64,000 nucleotides of DNA from Sphingobacterium hungaricum (GTDB lineage: Bacteria > Bacteroidota > Bacteroidia > Sphingobacteriales > Sphingobacteriaceae), in contig NZ_MU158697.1 in NCBI RefSeq assembly GCF_015210005.1, forward strand, positions 310,001 to 374,000. The letters are read 5' to 3'. Of the stretch, positions 1 to 9,550 are shown piece after piece. Under the pieces are notes generated by a model. That model saw only the letters and a program-made list of their open reading frames with translations, made no database searches and was not told the DNA's origin. The position numbers were made by a program, and so were the translations under genes. Each line of letters starts with the position of its first letter. Within the stretch, counting starts at the first letter, position 1.

Positions 1-2212
1 CTAATTTAAAGTAATTTGGTAAATTTTGTTCCGGTTGTTCTGGATTAAAATTATTGATTGCTCTATCTACTAGGTAAGTAAATCCGCCGGAGATTCCTGT
101 TCCTTTTAGCTTGCCTCTTTGCAAAGCATAAGAAAGCCATGCATTGCTCGTATGCTTAGCGAAACCGGGAACCACATCCCCAACCGTCATACTCGTTACG
201 CCATCAGCAACTTCCGTGACTTTGCCATCCGTAAAAGCATAATTCGCAATCAATTCAAAGCCTTTGGCAAGTTGTCCTCTTAGGTCAAACTCAATCCCCT
301 GAGCACGCTTTTCACCTATAATAATACTGAAGTTCTCACCCGCAGCGTTTAGCGGATCAGCTGTTAATTCATTTCTCTTGCGAATGCGGTAAGCAGATAA
401 AGTTGTATTCCATTTTCCTTCGAACCAATCACGTTTTATTCCCAATTCATAATTAGTCCCTGTAATCGGGTTAGCCGTTTCTCCGGAACGCAAAAGTCCT
501 GTCTGTGGAATAAATGCTTCATCATACACCGCGTAGATTGCCGTATTTTTATCCAATGACACACTCAGACCTACGCGAGGTGTAAAACGTTTTGCTTTGT
601 CCGGCGATCCGCCCCAAGCCGATTGGCTTACATAGGAATAACGGCCAGCAAGCGTCAAACGCAATACATTGTCAAAAAAGCCTAACTCATCCTGAAGGTA
701 AAGGCTGATGTATTTTGAATCCATCAATCCGCCTGCGGCAATAGCTCTTTCTTCCAGAGGCGTGTCGCGGTCGAAGTCAGGATAACCATTTGGAGGAGTT
801 CCATAATCAGGATTATAGATATCAAAAGGGTCTGTCAGCAAGTCCAGATCGTGAGATTGTCCCCAATCTGCGATGTAATTTTTCCTTCCTCCATCAAAAC
901 CCGCCAAAATGCGATGCTGAACAGCACCAGTCTTCACTTCTCCATTTACAAAGAATTGAGCAAGCTTCATTGTGCTTTCCGCATCCCAAACTCCTATATT
1001 TCGAATCAATGTTCCATCCGCAAAAACGCTAGACGGCCAAGAGCTAGCTCCTGTCTGCAAATATTTAGAATACGCGACTTGAGCTGTCGCTTTCCATTGG
1101 TCATTAAAGCTATGTTGTACATTCAAAAACACAGAATGATCATTGATCGTTGTGGGTTCTACGCCCGGCTGTGTCATTGTGAAATCTCTGGGAAGCGTCG
1201 CATAGCCATCCGGACTGAACACATAAAACGATCCGACTTCCGTCATGACTGCCTTTTGCCAAGCATATTCCGCTGTGAATTTAGTTTTGTCCGTAATCTG
1301 ATAACTCAAGGACGGAGCAAATGTGTATCGGTCATTTTTCTCATGCGGTCTAAATGATCCTTTATTTTGCGTAGCACCATTAAATCTAAACAACAGTTTT
1401 CCGTCTTTCGTGACTTTATGATCGGTATCCAAGGCTATGCGATAAAGATCAAAACTACCGACCGTCGCGGTGACTTCAGAACGATTGAAACCCGTCGGTT
1501 TTTTAGTCACTACATTATATAATCCGCTAGGATCTCCATTGCCTATCATAAAGCCAGCAGGTCCTTTGACAAATTCAACATGGTCTACAAAACTCATGTC
1601 TTCGGTCAATGGGCCCCAATAAGAAGCCACGAAATTAAAACCATTCCGCAGCGCTTGCAATTGCGAACCGCGCATGGTAATGTTCGTGTACATATCGCCC
1701 CAATGTTCTGCACGCACAGCACCGCTGACGTTACGGATCAGTCCATCGCTCAGGCTGATAATCTGTTGGTCCTTCAAGACCTGATTGCTAATCGTCTGTA
1801 TATTTTGTGGCGCCTCCAAAAGAGGTTCATTCAATCGCAGGGATGCCGATGGCAAACTGACTTTATATCTGTTTTCGATAGCAGTGACGATCACTTCTTG
1901 AAGCGTTTCGTTGCTTTCCGACAGGGTAAAGTCCACGGTTTGAGTTTGGCCTGCTTCAATCGTAACGGATTTTTCGGCCGACTGAATGCCAATCGCCGAC
2001 ACTTTGATTAGGTAAGTGCCTGGATTTATCTTTTTAAAATCGTAATTTCCATCTCTATTGGTTGTAGTCCCTGTATTTTCTAGACTTACGGTAACATATT
2101 GAGCGGGTTTTCCATCAGAGGAGGTAACCCTTCCTTTTATGGTTGTGGCCTGTTGTGCGAATACAGCCAATTGAAAAAATAGTGTCAAAAAGAGTAGTGA
2201 GAAGTACTTCAT
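1..2212 (-). CDS. TonB-dependent siderophore receptor (C-terminal end outside window)
   Basis: Outer-membrane receptor that would import a ferric siderophore using TonB energy. The ATG lies at 2210-2212 on the minus strand and the frame stays open to base 1, so about 737 residues are visible and the last strands are missing. The protein starts with a signal peptide ending in VFAQQ, then a carboxypeptidase-regulatory-like domain (about residues 22-100), a plug domain with the motif VEFVKGPAGFMIGNGDPSGL followed by VVTKKP, and a long beta-barrel. This plug wording is typical of the siderophore (FhuE/FpvA-like) subfamily and not of SusC receptors. It lies 18 bp downstream of another receptor of the same type and is probably co-transcribed with it. 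The siderophore is unknown, and I saw no convincing Fur box. Confidence 0.88.
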   Translation of the reverse strand, partial: MKYFSLLFLTLFFQLAVFAQQATTIKGRVTSSDGKPAQYVTVSLENTGTTTNRDGNYDFKKINPGTYLIKVSAIGIQSAEKSVTIEAGQTQTVDFTLSESNETLQEVIVTAIENRYKVSLPSASLRLNEPLLEAPQNIQTISNQVLKDQQIISLSDGLIRNVSGAVRAEHWGDMYTNITMRGSQLQALRNGFNFVASYWGPLTEDMSFVDHVEFVKGPAGFMIGNGDPSGLYNVVTKKPTGFNRSEVTATVGSFDLYRIALDTDHKVTKDGKLLFRFNGATQNKGSFRPHEKNDRYTFAPSLSYQITDKTKFTAEYAWQKAVMTEVGSFYVFSPDGYATLPRDFTMTQPGVEPTTINDHSVFLNVQHSFNDQWKATAQVAYSKYLQTGASSWPSSVFADGTLIRNIGVWDAESTMKLAQFFVNGEVKTGAVQHRILAGFDGGRKNYIADWGQSHDLDLLTDPFDIYNPDYGTPPNGYPDFDRDTPLEERAIAAGGLMDSKYISLYLQDELGFFDNVLRLTLAGRYSYVSQSAWGGSPDKAKRFTPRVGLSVSLDKNTAIYAVYDEAFIPQTGLLRSGETANPITGTNYELGIKRDWFEGKWNTTLSAYRIRKRNELTADPLNAAGENFSIIIGEKRAQGIEFDLRGQLAKGFELIANYAFTDGKVTEVADGVTSMTVGDVVPGFAKHTSNAWLSYALQRGKLKGTGISGGFTYLVDRAINNFNPEQPEQNLPNYFKL

Positions 2213-2230
2213 GTGTACGGGGAGTAATAT

Positions 2231-4630
2231 TTAAAATTTATAACTTAAACTAGCGACGAAATTTCTTGGTTTTTGAGGATTGATAGACCAATACCCGATG
2301 TAGTAGGTTTCATTTGTCAGGTTGTTGACATTGCAGGTAATGCGGAAGCGTTTTGCATTGTAGAACAAACTTGCATTCACTAAGCTATAACTTGGCAGAA
2401 TAAATTCCCCAACCACACTATTGTCAATCACTTTATATTCTCCAGCATAATTAGCTCCTAGTCCAAGACCAAAATCTTTTAAAGCACCGTTGTCAAATTT
2501 ATAGGTTGCCCAGAAATTCGCCAAAGTCTGAGGGCCTTGTCCTCCAGGGCTGCGCCCTACTTCGTTGTAAAAGTCCGTCGGAGTTCCTGAATTTCCTTCA
2601 ACAACTTCAATGTTGCCATGGCTAAAACCAGCAATTAAATTTAGTTCCGGAATTGGGTTTGCATTTAGTTCTAGTTCGAAACCTTTGCTCCGAGTCTTCC
2701 CGCCTTGTACCGCACTCGTTGGCGTATAATACACTCGGTTGGCTACATTGATATCATATACCGATAGCGTTGCAAACAATTTATCCGAAAACAGATTTGC
2801 CTTAGCTCCAAATTCAATCTGATTCGCTTGTTCAGGTTTAAATGATTTTATACCCAAACTAGTTCCATCATTGTCAAAAACTTCCGAAGGTGCAACGTTG
2901 TAAAACGCATTCATGTAATTACCGAAAAGTGAAAGTTTATTCAAAATAGGCTGATACACCAACCCGAATTTTGGAGAAAAAGTTAATTGGTCGTAACCAT
3001 CCGTTCCGTCGTTGGGTTTATTTTCAAAGTAATCTAAACGCAAACTTGCCATAGCTGTCAACGCTGGCGTGATGTTCACTACGTCAGAGACATAGGCACT
3101 GAAAGCACTATTTATTATTTTCGTGTCCGAATGATCGGTAGCTGCTAAATCATTTTCGATTATTGTCTTATCCAATCCAGTCGGATTGGAAGGATCAGCA
3201 CCCATAATCTGTCCTTGAGGATTGACTAATCTTGTCGAAATCCATCCCGAACTTTTATTTGTCACGGTTCTTGTAAAATAATCTAGACCAACTAGAAATC
3301 GATTTCGAACAGACCCAATTTTAAAATCTCCGTTAAAATTTTGCTGAATATCGAAGGTGTTTGTGTTATAATCTTGATTATTAAAATATTGGTAGAAATA
3401 AGCGGGTTCATCGGCTTCCGTTCCCCAAATGTAAGAATAGATTCCATCCGATTTGATATTGCTCGCTGAAACAACGGTTTGCGAATTCCATTGAGAATTT
3501 ATCTCATAAAGAGCCTGCGCTTGTAAGTTCTTTCTTGGATTTCGAATGGTTAGGTCGTTGCTTGTAAATGATAGTTCCGGATTTAGGTTGAGTTCTTCAA
3601 CATTCTTAAAGAACAAAGGCGTTTCCCTGTCGGAATGGAAGAACACCGGAGGAACCGCACGCTTTTCTTCTAGAATTTCAATCAGTAAAGAAAGGGAAAG
3701 GCGATCATTCACTTCATAAGCAAAAGTTGGCGCAATGAAAAATGAACGTTTGAAGCCCGCGTCTTGGAAACTATCCTCTGTATGCAAGGCAGTATTTAAC
3801 CGCATCGCTATTTTTTGGGATTTGCTTAGTGGCGTATTGATATCTAATGCTAAGCGATTTAATCCAAAACTTCCCGTTGTAAAAGTCGCATCGCCGCCGA
3901 AATTATAATAAGGTTTTTTTGTAATGGTGTTGATGATGCCTCCATATCCATAGAAACTCGCACCGAACAAGGTGCCCGAAGGACCTTTTAATACTTGTAT
4001 TTCCTCGACATTTGCAGGATCTAGATTACCGCTCACCAAACCAGGAAGGCCATTGATCAGACTGGGTTGTGCTTCGAAACCGCGCAATGCAAAATACGCA
4101 CCACCGTCTCCGCCACGTCCAGTAGATTCCCAAGTACGCGCAATTCCTGGAACATTTCTCAATGCGTCATCATAATTCGTAACAATTTGCTCTTTCATGA
4201 TTTCAGCAGAAACACCAGTATAAACTTGCGGGTTTTCAAGGTTTGTCAAAGGCAACTTAGCCACATCAACCCGTTCTTTGGTTAAATTCCCACGCGCGGA
4301 AACGATAATTTCTTGTAATTGATTCGCAGTTTCGGCGATTTCAAAATCAACTTCGATAACTTCATTTTGAGTTAGCTCAACTTGCTTTTGCTGATTCTGT
4401 ATACCTAAAGAAGAAACTTTTATCAGGTAGGTTCCAGGCTTTAATTTCTTGAATTCATAATAACCTTGATCATCCGTCGTCGTACCCAAGTTATTTAGTC
4501 GAATCGTGATGTTAGAGGCACCTGTATGATCAACTGTTGTGACTTTTCCCTTAATGATTCCTGTTTGAGAATAACCTGCGAAGCAAGTCAGCGATAAAAA
4601 AAAGAGGAAAGTTACTCTATAAATTGACAT
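2231..4630 (-). CDS. TonB-dependent siderophore receptor
   Basis: Full-length outer-membrane receptor of about 799 residues. I take the ATG at 4628-4630 (MSIYRV) over an upstream in-frame ATG, because it places a hydrophobic signal peptide (FLFFLSLTCFAGYSQ) at the N-terminus. Domains in order are signal peptide, carboxypeptidase-regulatory-like beta-sandwich (about residues 25-105), plug domain with VEEIQVLKGPSGTLFGA and IINTITKKP, then a 22-strand-type barrel ending in the aromatic terminus SLSYKF expected for an outer-membrane protein. It is the first gene of a two-receptor unit with the truncated receptor downstream. The siderophore class is inferred from the plug motif; the substrate cannot be read from the sequence. 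Confidence 0.88.
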   Translation of the reverse strand: MSIYRVTFLFFLSLTCFAGYSQTGIIKGKVTTVDHTGASNITIRLNNLGTTTDDQGYYEFKKLKPGTYLIKVSSLGIQNQQKQVELTQNEVIEVDFEIAETANQLQEIIVSARGNLTKERVDVAKLPLTNLENPQVYTGVSAEIMKEQIVTNYDDALRNVPGIARTWESTGRGGDGGAYFALRGFEAQPSLINGLPGLVSGNLDPANVEEIQVLKGPSGTLFGASFYGYGGIINTITKKPYYNFGGDATFTTGSFGLNRLALDINTPLSKSQKIAMRLNTALHTEDSFQDAGFKRSFFIAPTFAYEVNDRLSLSLLIEILEEKRAVPPVFFHSDRETPLFFKNVEELNLNPELSFTSNDLTIRNPRKNLQAQALYEINSQWNSQTVVSASNIKSDGIYSYIWGTEADEPAYFYQYFNNQDYNTNTFDIQQNFNGDFKIGSVRNRFLVGLDYFTRTVTNKSSGWISTRLVNPQGQIMGADPSNPTGLDKTIIENDLAATDHSDTKIINSAFSAYVSDVVNITPALTAMASLRLDYFENKPNDGTDGYDQLTFSPKFGLVYQPILNKLSLFGNYMNAFYNVAPSEVFDNDGTSLGIKSFKPEQANQIEFGAKANLFSDKLFATLSVYDINVANRVYYTPTSAVQGGKTRSKGFELELNANPIPELNLIAGFSHGNIEVVEGNSGTPTDFYNEVGRSPGGQGPQTLANFWATYKFDNGALKDFGLGLGANYAGEYKVIDNSVVGEFILPSYSLVNASLFYNAKRFRITCNVNNLTNETYYIGYWSINPQKPRNFVASLSYKF

Positions 4631-4871
4631 ATTATTCTTATTTGGATTAAATCTAAATTGAAGCAAATTAACGTCACAATTTTGTTAATTCCAAATAAAT
4701 GAAAACAAATAATTAACTGTAGCTAAATCAAGTAGACTTCAAGTAATTTTAAAACACTGATATACAGAGATTAACAAGAAGGATTATTCTAGCTATAAAC
4801 TTAGGGAATACTGTTCTTTAATCGCTTTTTTCAATATAGAAAATGATTTATGGGGGTATTTATAAACACTT

Positions 4872-5462
4872 TTATGCATTTCTATATCCTGCAAACCATT
4901 CCTCCTCCATGGAATAAAAGATCATCCATGCTAGGCTTTGGGGAATAATCACTGCATTATCATTTCCTAAATAAAAGAAATGTTGCGCGTGATTTAGCAG
5001 ATCATCGAGATTAAGCTCGAGTATAGGCGAATAGTTTTGGTAGTAGAACAAAACCTTCTGACTGTTCAGCCCTAAAGCGGCAATGGCATTTCGAATCCCT
5101 AGCTCCGGATCGGAAGGCGCATCGCAGACTTTCGGAATGTCCGGAACATACCGAAGGATATGTGTATTGGGATAACTAATATCAATATTTTTATAGAATT
5201 CAGCCCAATTTCCTTGAGACAGGTTTTCGGCTTTAAAGTAATAAGTCGGATAATCACGATGCAAAATTTCAAGCCAAATCGCATGTTCTTCTTCCGTAAC
5301 GGCCGCTAAAGAAAGCAGCCGATGTGAAATATCATGGTCAAGGATGTAATCGTAAGTCTCGATCCAATTGGAAATTGAGCTCTTGATTTCGCCCTCGATT
5401 CTTAGTTTTAATTGAACCTTTGCGCGAAGCAATTCCAATTTGCTTCTTTGATCATGTTCCAT
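4872..5462 (-). CDS. Hypothetical protein, 196 residues
   Basis: I do not recognise this protein. It begins at a clear ATG (MEHDQRSK), has no signal peptide or membrane segment, and looks like a soluble acidic cytoplasmic protein rich in Tyr, Trp and Leu. The N-terminal 45 residues are predicted helical and charged. The region around residues 100-150 (DPELGIRNAIAALG, LFYYQNYSPILEL) has a mixed alpha/beta look. It lies 27 bp downstream of the GH92 gene on the same strand and may be co-transcribed with it, but nothing links the two functionally. It could belong to one of the SMI1/KNR4-like or immunity-type families, but I see no diagnostic motif. Confidence 0.7.
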   Translation of the reverse strand: MEHDQRSKLELLRAKVQLKLRIEGEIKSSISNWIETYDYILDHDISHRLLSLAAVTEEEHAIWLEILHRDYPTYYFKAENLSQGNWAEFYKNIDISYPNTHILRYVPDIPKVCDAPSDPELGIRNAIAALGLNSQKVLFYYQNYSPILELNLDDLLNHAQHFFYLGNDNAVIIPQSLAWMIFYSMEEEWFAGYRNA

Positions 5463-5489
5463 GCGTCAGGACAAATTAAGTGTTGACGA

Positions 5490-7727
5490 CTATTTTTCTA
5501 AGCCCCAACTGCGGTTCGCTTTCGGACCCATCTGCAATTCTAACGTCCCTCCAGCAAGCAAATCCTCATGGGTGAACCAAGTTTTGTTCCAGGTTTTTCC
5601 ATTCAGCTTCGCTGACTGAATGTATTTGTTCTCCTCCGAGTTTCCATGAGCAAGCAGGGTAAAAGTTTTACCGTTATCTAGCTTGATTGTGACTTTTTCG
5701 AAAGTTGGACTACCGATGCTGTATTGGTTTGTTCCCGGCGTGACCGGGTAAAATCCCATTTGCGAAAAGACGACGAATGAAGTCATTCCTCCCCCATCTT
5801 CGTCTCCGGGAACACCCATTAAATCATCACGAAACCATTGCTTCAGTAAAGTCCGAATTCGCTTCTGAGTTTTCCAAGGTTGCCCTGCGTAATTGTACAA
5901 ATACGGAATATGCAACGAAGGTTCGTTGGCCATTGAAAATTGACCTACATTCCCCGTATGATCTGGCAATTGCTGGTAAAAATCAAACTTCGATTTTCCT
6001 AAGCCCTGTCTGAACATATCATCCAGATTTTTTGTGAACTCTGCACTTCCACCCATCAAAGAAATCAAATCTGGAATATTATGCTGTACATCCCAGCGAT
6101 AAATCCATGCATTATTCTCTCCATAGGTTCCTCTTGCGCCTTGACCGCCCGAAAAGACATAATCAAATGGTTTTAGAAAGTTTCCGTCCGCATCTTTTGG
6201 ATGGAAAAATTTTGTTTCAGGATTAAAAAGATTGCGGTAGTTCAAAGCCTTTTTGGAAAAAAGCTCATAATCATCCGTCTTACCTAAAGACTTCGCCAAT
6301 TGCGCCAAGCACCATTCATCATAAGCCGTTCCTAAGGTCACCGCAACAGGTTGTCTTCGCTCGAAGCTATGCACTTCAGCAATCGTCTCTTGTTCCCCAT
6401 CTTTTAACGCAGGAATGTATCCATGTTCTTGATAGAATTCATCCAGCTTTCCGGCAGGTTTTCCTGACCACGGAGCCAATGTTTTATCCATCACTGCATT
6501 TCTTCCAGCTTGGTAAGCTTTTTCCAAATCAAAACCCGTGATTCCTTTAACATGCGCATCTAAAACAGTTGCCACGCCATGATTCGAGTTCATGCGTCGG
6601 CTGTCGCCGTTAATTTCTGGAAAAGTAGGCATCCAGAAGTTAGGCATTTGCTCTGCCATACGGACAAATGAGTTCAGGATATCGCCTTCTTCTTTTGGAT
6701 TTAGAATCACACGCAAGGGATGATGGGCGCGATAAGAATCCCAAATCCAATCATCCGTATAGAATGGAGAACCTCCATCTTGATGAACTTTTCCATCAAA
6801 TGCGCTAAAATAACGGCCATCTTCCGAAATGTTCACCGAGCGTTCGTATGTGCGATACAGCGAAGTGTAGAAAATATTTTTCTCGCTTTCTGTTCCTCCT
6901 TTGACCAGTATTTTACCCAGCTCTTTGTTCCAGATTGCGCGCCCCTTATCTTGTACTTCCTTAACAGAATAGGTTTTTATTTCTCTAGCAACATTCTTTT
7001 TCGCTTGTTCGGCATCGATAAATGAGATGCCGTAGCGAAGATTTATTTTTTTATCATTCTTCTTGAAACCAATAACCAATGCCGCATCTCTTCCTTCTGC
7101 TTCAGTCCCTTTAATCAGTTCCGAACCTTTCAAAACGGAAACGATTTCTGGTTTTTGTTCGGTTTCTAAATAAATGTACACATTGGTCTTATTGCCTAAA
7201 CTCTGAAATCCAGAAATTGCTTTGCCATCCCATTTCAGGTTTCCATTTCTAGAATTGAGAATGATGTATGAATTTCCATCCTTTTCAAAAGTCAGTTCAT
7301 AAATTCCGGACTGATGCGAAGGCGCATAGTCTACATCCACCCGCTGTTCGTCCAAATAAACTTGGTACGAATAGGGCGTTATTTTTTCCAAGTCGTAGCT
7401 GTAAGAAATTACGGCGGAAAGATTTTTCAAATCACCTTGATAAGGACTTAGATTAAATGCCGAACTTCCTCTATGGCTGGTTACAATCAGTGGCAAACCT
7501 TTGATTAAATCTGACGTAAAATCATTCCGCTCAGGATAAACGCGCAACAAACTATTTGGCAAATGGACTGTAGGATAAGTCGGCACCAATAAATGGCTAA
7601 TGTTACCTATGTAGGGGTTAACATAGTCTACAGGCTGTTTTTCTTGTGCTTTTGTTGAAAATGAAAGCAAAGAAAGAACAAGCAAGATTAGTATTGTTGA
7701 TTTAAACTGTTTAACTGGGTTCGGCAT
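5490..7727 (-). CDS. GH92 family alpha-mannosidase-like glycosidase
   Basis: Secreted exo-glycosidase of the GH92 family, whose known members are calcium-dependent alpha-mannosidases acting on N-glycan or yeast-mannan side chains. The 745-residue protein has an N-terminal signal peptide (about residues 10-27), an N-terminal beta-sandwich beginning VDYVNPYIGN, and an (alpha/alpha)6 catalytic domain. The family hallmarks are present: FSMANEPSLHIPYLYNYAG carries the expected acidic Glu, and GDEDGGGMTSF carries the paired Asp of the GxD-type base motif. The usual GNEDGGQMSAW wording is altered (Gly for Gln, Thr-Ser-Phe for Ser-Ala-Trp), so the substrate may differ from simple alpha-1,2-mannose. 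There is no SusC/SusD pair beside it, so it is not in a typical polysaccharide-utilisation locus. Confidence 0.88.
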   Translation of the reverse strand: MPNPVKQFKSTILILLVLSLLSFSTKAQEKQPVDYVNPYIGNISHLLVPTYPTVHLPNSLLRVYPERNDFTSDLIKGLPLIVTSHRGSSAFNLSPYQGDLKNLSAVISYSYDLEKITPYSYQVYLDEQRVDVDYAPSHQSGIYELTFEKDGNSYIILNSRNGNLKWDGKAISGFQSLGNKTNVYIYLETEQKPEIVSVLKGSELIKGTEAEGRDAALVIGFKKNDKKINLRYGISFIDAEQAKKNVAREIKTYSVKEVQDKGRAIWNKELGKILVKGGTESEKNIFYTSLYRTYERSVNISEDGRYFSAFDGKVHQDGGSPFYTDDWIWDSYRAHHPLRVILNPKEEGDILNSFVRMAEQMPNFWMPTFPEINGDSRRMNSNHGVATVLDAHVKGITGFDLEKAYQAGRNAVMDKTLAPWSGKPAGKLDEFYQEHGYIPALKDGEQETIAEVHSFERRQPVAVTLGTAYDEWCLAQLAKSLGKTDDYELFSKKALNYRNLFNPETKFFHPKDADGNFLKPFDYVFSGGQGARGTYGENNAWIYRWDVQHNIPDLISLMGGSAEFTKNLDDMFRQGLGKSKFDFYQQLPDHTGNVGQFSMANEPSLHIPYLYNYAGQPWKTQKRIRTLLKQWFRDDLMGVPGDEDGGGMTSFVVFSQMGFYPVTPGTNQYSIGSPTFEKVTIKLDNGKTFTLLAHGNSEENKYIQSAKLNGKTWNKTWFTHEDLLAGGTLELQMGPKANRSWGLEK

Positions 7728-7848
7728 GATGGTAAATAAAATTAAAGTCGATTTAGTTTTGAATTCGCAAGATGTAATTTTACTAAAATAGCAAAAAATA
7801 TAGATTTACTTTTTTGAGTCATACAATGGTTACAAAAAGCGGAAAAAT

Positions 7849-8667
7849 CTAACCGATGGTCTGATTATCCGGCTGTACTTGATTTCCATAAATTTCATCC
7901 AAAAGCGAATACAATCTCGGATGGTCTTTCTGCAACATCTTCGGTTTCTTAAAAAAGTATTCAGAGGTTACGGCAAGGAATTCAGCTTCATTTGTGGCCG
8001 CGTAATCGCGAATGTCCGAATGCCCTGTACGGATTTGTCTAATCGTGCGATGCATCTCTTGAAGCCATGGCTGTACCAATTCTTTTGGAATTAAATATTC
8101 GGGCACGCCATCCGTTTCTCCATCCGCTTTATCAATTAAATGAACAAACTCGTGAATGGCGGTGTTGCCTTCCGGATTTTTATTAAAACCCGCTCGCAAC
8201 GCACCGATAGAAATAATCATTTTATGATTCAATGCCCCATCGCCGACCATTCCCAAAATATTTCGTTCACCTTCTTCAGTGTCAAACTTTTCGGTAAAGC
8301 TATCTGGATAGACCAAGACTTCCGTCAGGTTTTTATATGCCCAATTATCATAATGAATTAACGGAATTGTTGCGCTTGCTGCAATCAGTACTTTGTCTTC
8401 ATTCGTTAAGACAACACCCTTCTCAGCAGAAATCTTTGTAGCCGAAAGAAAATACTGGCCTCGCTGCAGAAACTTCTCTTGGTCTTCCGCCGATAAGCTA
8501 TCAAAAAAATGCACTTTTCGATGCAAGACATCCAACGCCTCTTCTCTACTGATATTCATATTATCTTGCTGAATCTTCGGCTTATTATAATATTTGAACA
8601 CATAATAAATCAAGATAATTCCACACAGAAAGATAAAAGCAACGACGACGTAATCACGATGTTCCAT
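7849..8667 (-). CDS. MtfA-like (M90) zinc peptidase, membrane-anchored
   Basis: Putative zinc metallopeptidase of the MtfA/DUF980 group. One N-terminal membrane segment (about residues 7-25) is followed by a helical linker and a zincin domain. The HExxH motif is HEFVH at residues 172-176, in a longer HEFVHLIDKADGE stretch that matches the MtfA pattern. A downstream Glu in AATNEAEFLAV is the likely third zinc ligand. In E. coli MtfA is soluble and binds the regulator Mlc; here the anchor suggests a membrane-tethered form. The gene ends 121 bp upstream of the GH92 start and could be read in the same direction. Function beyond peptidase activity is unknown. Confidence 0.82.
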   Translation of the reverse strand: MEHRDYVVVAFIFLCGIILIYYVFKYYNKPKIQQDNMNISREEALDVLHRKVHFFDSLSAEDQEKFLQRGQYFLSATKISAEKGVVLTNEDKVLIAASATIPLIHYDNWAYKNLTEVLVYPDSFTEKFDTEEGERNILGMVGDGALNHKMIISIGALRAGFNKNPEGNTAIHEFVHLIDKADGETDGVPEYLIPKELVQPWLQEMHRTIRQIRTGHSDIRDYAATNEAEFLAVTSEYFFKKPKMLQKDHPRLYSLLDEIYGNQVQPDNQTIG

Positions 8668-8760
8668 AAAGGGGTACTTGTTGTTTTGGTTAAAAATTAA
8701 AAATAAGATTTTTATATACTAAAATGAAAGTAAACTGAAAGAAAAATTAATTTTAATAAA

Positions 8761-8799
8761 AACCAAATATTGGTTATTTTTATACTAAGAATAGTTTAA
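8761..8799 (+). promoter_or_regulatory. Candidate promoter and operator of higBA
   Basis: A 15-base inverted repeat (AACCAA-ATA-TTGGTT, 8761-8775) overlaps a possible -33 element (TTG, 8770-8772). Nineteen bases later comes TAGTTTAA (8792-8799), a close match to the Bacteroidota -7 box TAnnTTTG. The higB start codon follows at 8810. The overlap of palindrome and promoter is what autoregulation by the HigA antitoxin would need; this is inferred from position only. Confidence 0.45.
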
Positions 8800-8809
8800 A
8801 GACTAAACA

Positions 8810-9105
8810 ATGCTCGTAATTATTGAAGATGATTATTTGGCTAAATTAGTCGACGGTATTAGGCAAAAACCAAAATACCTGTTATTGTTGAACGCAAATT
8901 TCTTGTAAGAGTCAATCAAATAAGAACAGCTGAAGATGAAAACTATTTGAGAGGAATAAAATCCTTACATTTTGAAAAACTCAGTGGTGCTGAGGCTGGA
9001 AAATATTTAATCAGGGTTCAAGATGGATGGCGCATAATTTTCCGGATAGAGAAAGAAGAGATAAAAATATTAGTCATTGAAGAGCTATCTAATCACTTTA
9101 AATAA
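8810..9105 (+). pseudogene. higB: HigB-type (RelE superfamily) toxin, frameshifted
   Basis: The N-terminal part (MLVIIEDDYLAKLVDGIRQK) starts at ATG 8810 but runs into a stop after 32 codons. In the -1 frame the rest of a HigB-like ribonuclease follows directly from about 8866 to the stop at 9103-9105, including LRGIKSLHFEKLSG, YLIRVQDGWRIIFRI and ELSNHF, which match the conserved core and C-terminus of HigB toxins. Adding one A to the A5 run at 8865-8869 restores a single frame of about 98 codons. The toxin therefore looks inactivated by a single-base loss, unless this is a sequencing error. It is followed 7 bp later by higA, the usual toxin-first order of higBA. Confidence 0.72.
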
Positions 9106-9112
9106 TCAAATC

Positions 9113-9409
9113 ATGAATGTTGTAAAAGATAGGTATGGGAACGATTTAAAAATAAAAGCTTTCCACGTTGGTGAGTATCTTAGAGAAGAAATAGAAGCAA
9201 GAGGTCTCATCAAAAAAGTTGTGGCGGAAAAAATCGGTATACTTCCTACTCACCTATCTGAAATCTTAAATGGGAAAAGAAGTCTAAGTGTAAAGACAGC
9301 CGTAAAGCTAGAGGATGTTCTGGATGGCATATCTGCTGATTATTGGCTTTCGCTACAAATGCAATTTGATATACAGGAAACAAAGCAAGAATTAGCTTTG
9401 ACAGAGTGA
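9113..9409 (+). CDS. higA: HigA-family antitoxin (XRE-type HTH)
   Basis: DNA-binding antitoxin of the HigA/VapI family, 98 residues from ATG 9113. I chose this start over an upstream in-frame ATG at 9077 because that one lies inside the toxin reading frame. The helix-turn-helix spans about residues 22-70, with the family pattern YLREEIEARGL, VAEKIGILPTHLSEILNGKR and VKLEDVLDGISADYWLSLQ. It would neutralise HigB and repress the operon through the palindrome upstream of higB. Because the toxin frame is broken, this antitoxin may now be an orphan regulator. Confidence 0.88.
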   Translation: MNVVKDRYGNDLKIKAFHVGEYLREEIEARGLIKKVVAEKIGILPTHLSEILNGKRSLSVKTAVKLEDVLDGISADYWLSLQMQFDIQETKQELALTE

Positions 9410-9503
9410 TGAAAGTTTTATTGAGAAAATTACTGTGAAACTCCGCCAGTTTACGGATTTCAAAAAGAAAGCAACTTTTTATAGTAAGCATAACTATAAC
9501 AAC

Positions 9504-9539
9504 AAAAAAAGCCTTTGATAAAAAATACCAAAGGCTTTT
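9504..9539 (-). terminator. Terminator after the tRNA-Asp array
   Basis: The arms AAAAGCCTTTG (9507-9517) and CAAAGGCTTTT (9529-9539) form a hairpin. Read on the minus strand it is followed by a T run, so it would end transcription coming from the tRNA genes. It may also act on the converging higA transcript. Confidence 0.7.
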
Positions 9540-9550
9540 GAATTATTAAG

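Noticed and set aside
851..1357. 168-residue plus-strand ORF
   Set aside because: It is a shadow of the TonB receptor on the minus strand, which has continuous family motifs; the same holds for 1580-2011.
4631..4871. Fur box upstream of the siderophore receptors
   Set aside because: No convincing GATAAT-type repeat was seen; only AT-rich sequence with no clear palindrome.
8861..8875. Programmed -1 frameshift in higB
   Set aside because: The in-frame codons CAA AAA do not form a proper X-XXY-YYZ slippery site and I saw no stimulating stem-loop; a one-base loss is simpler.
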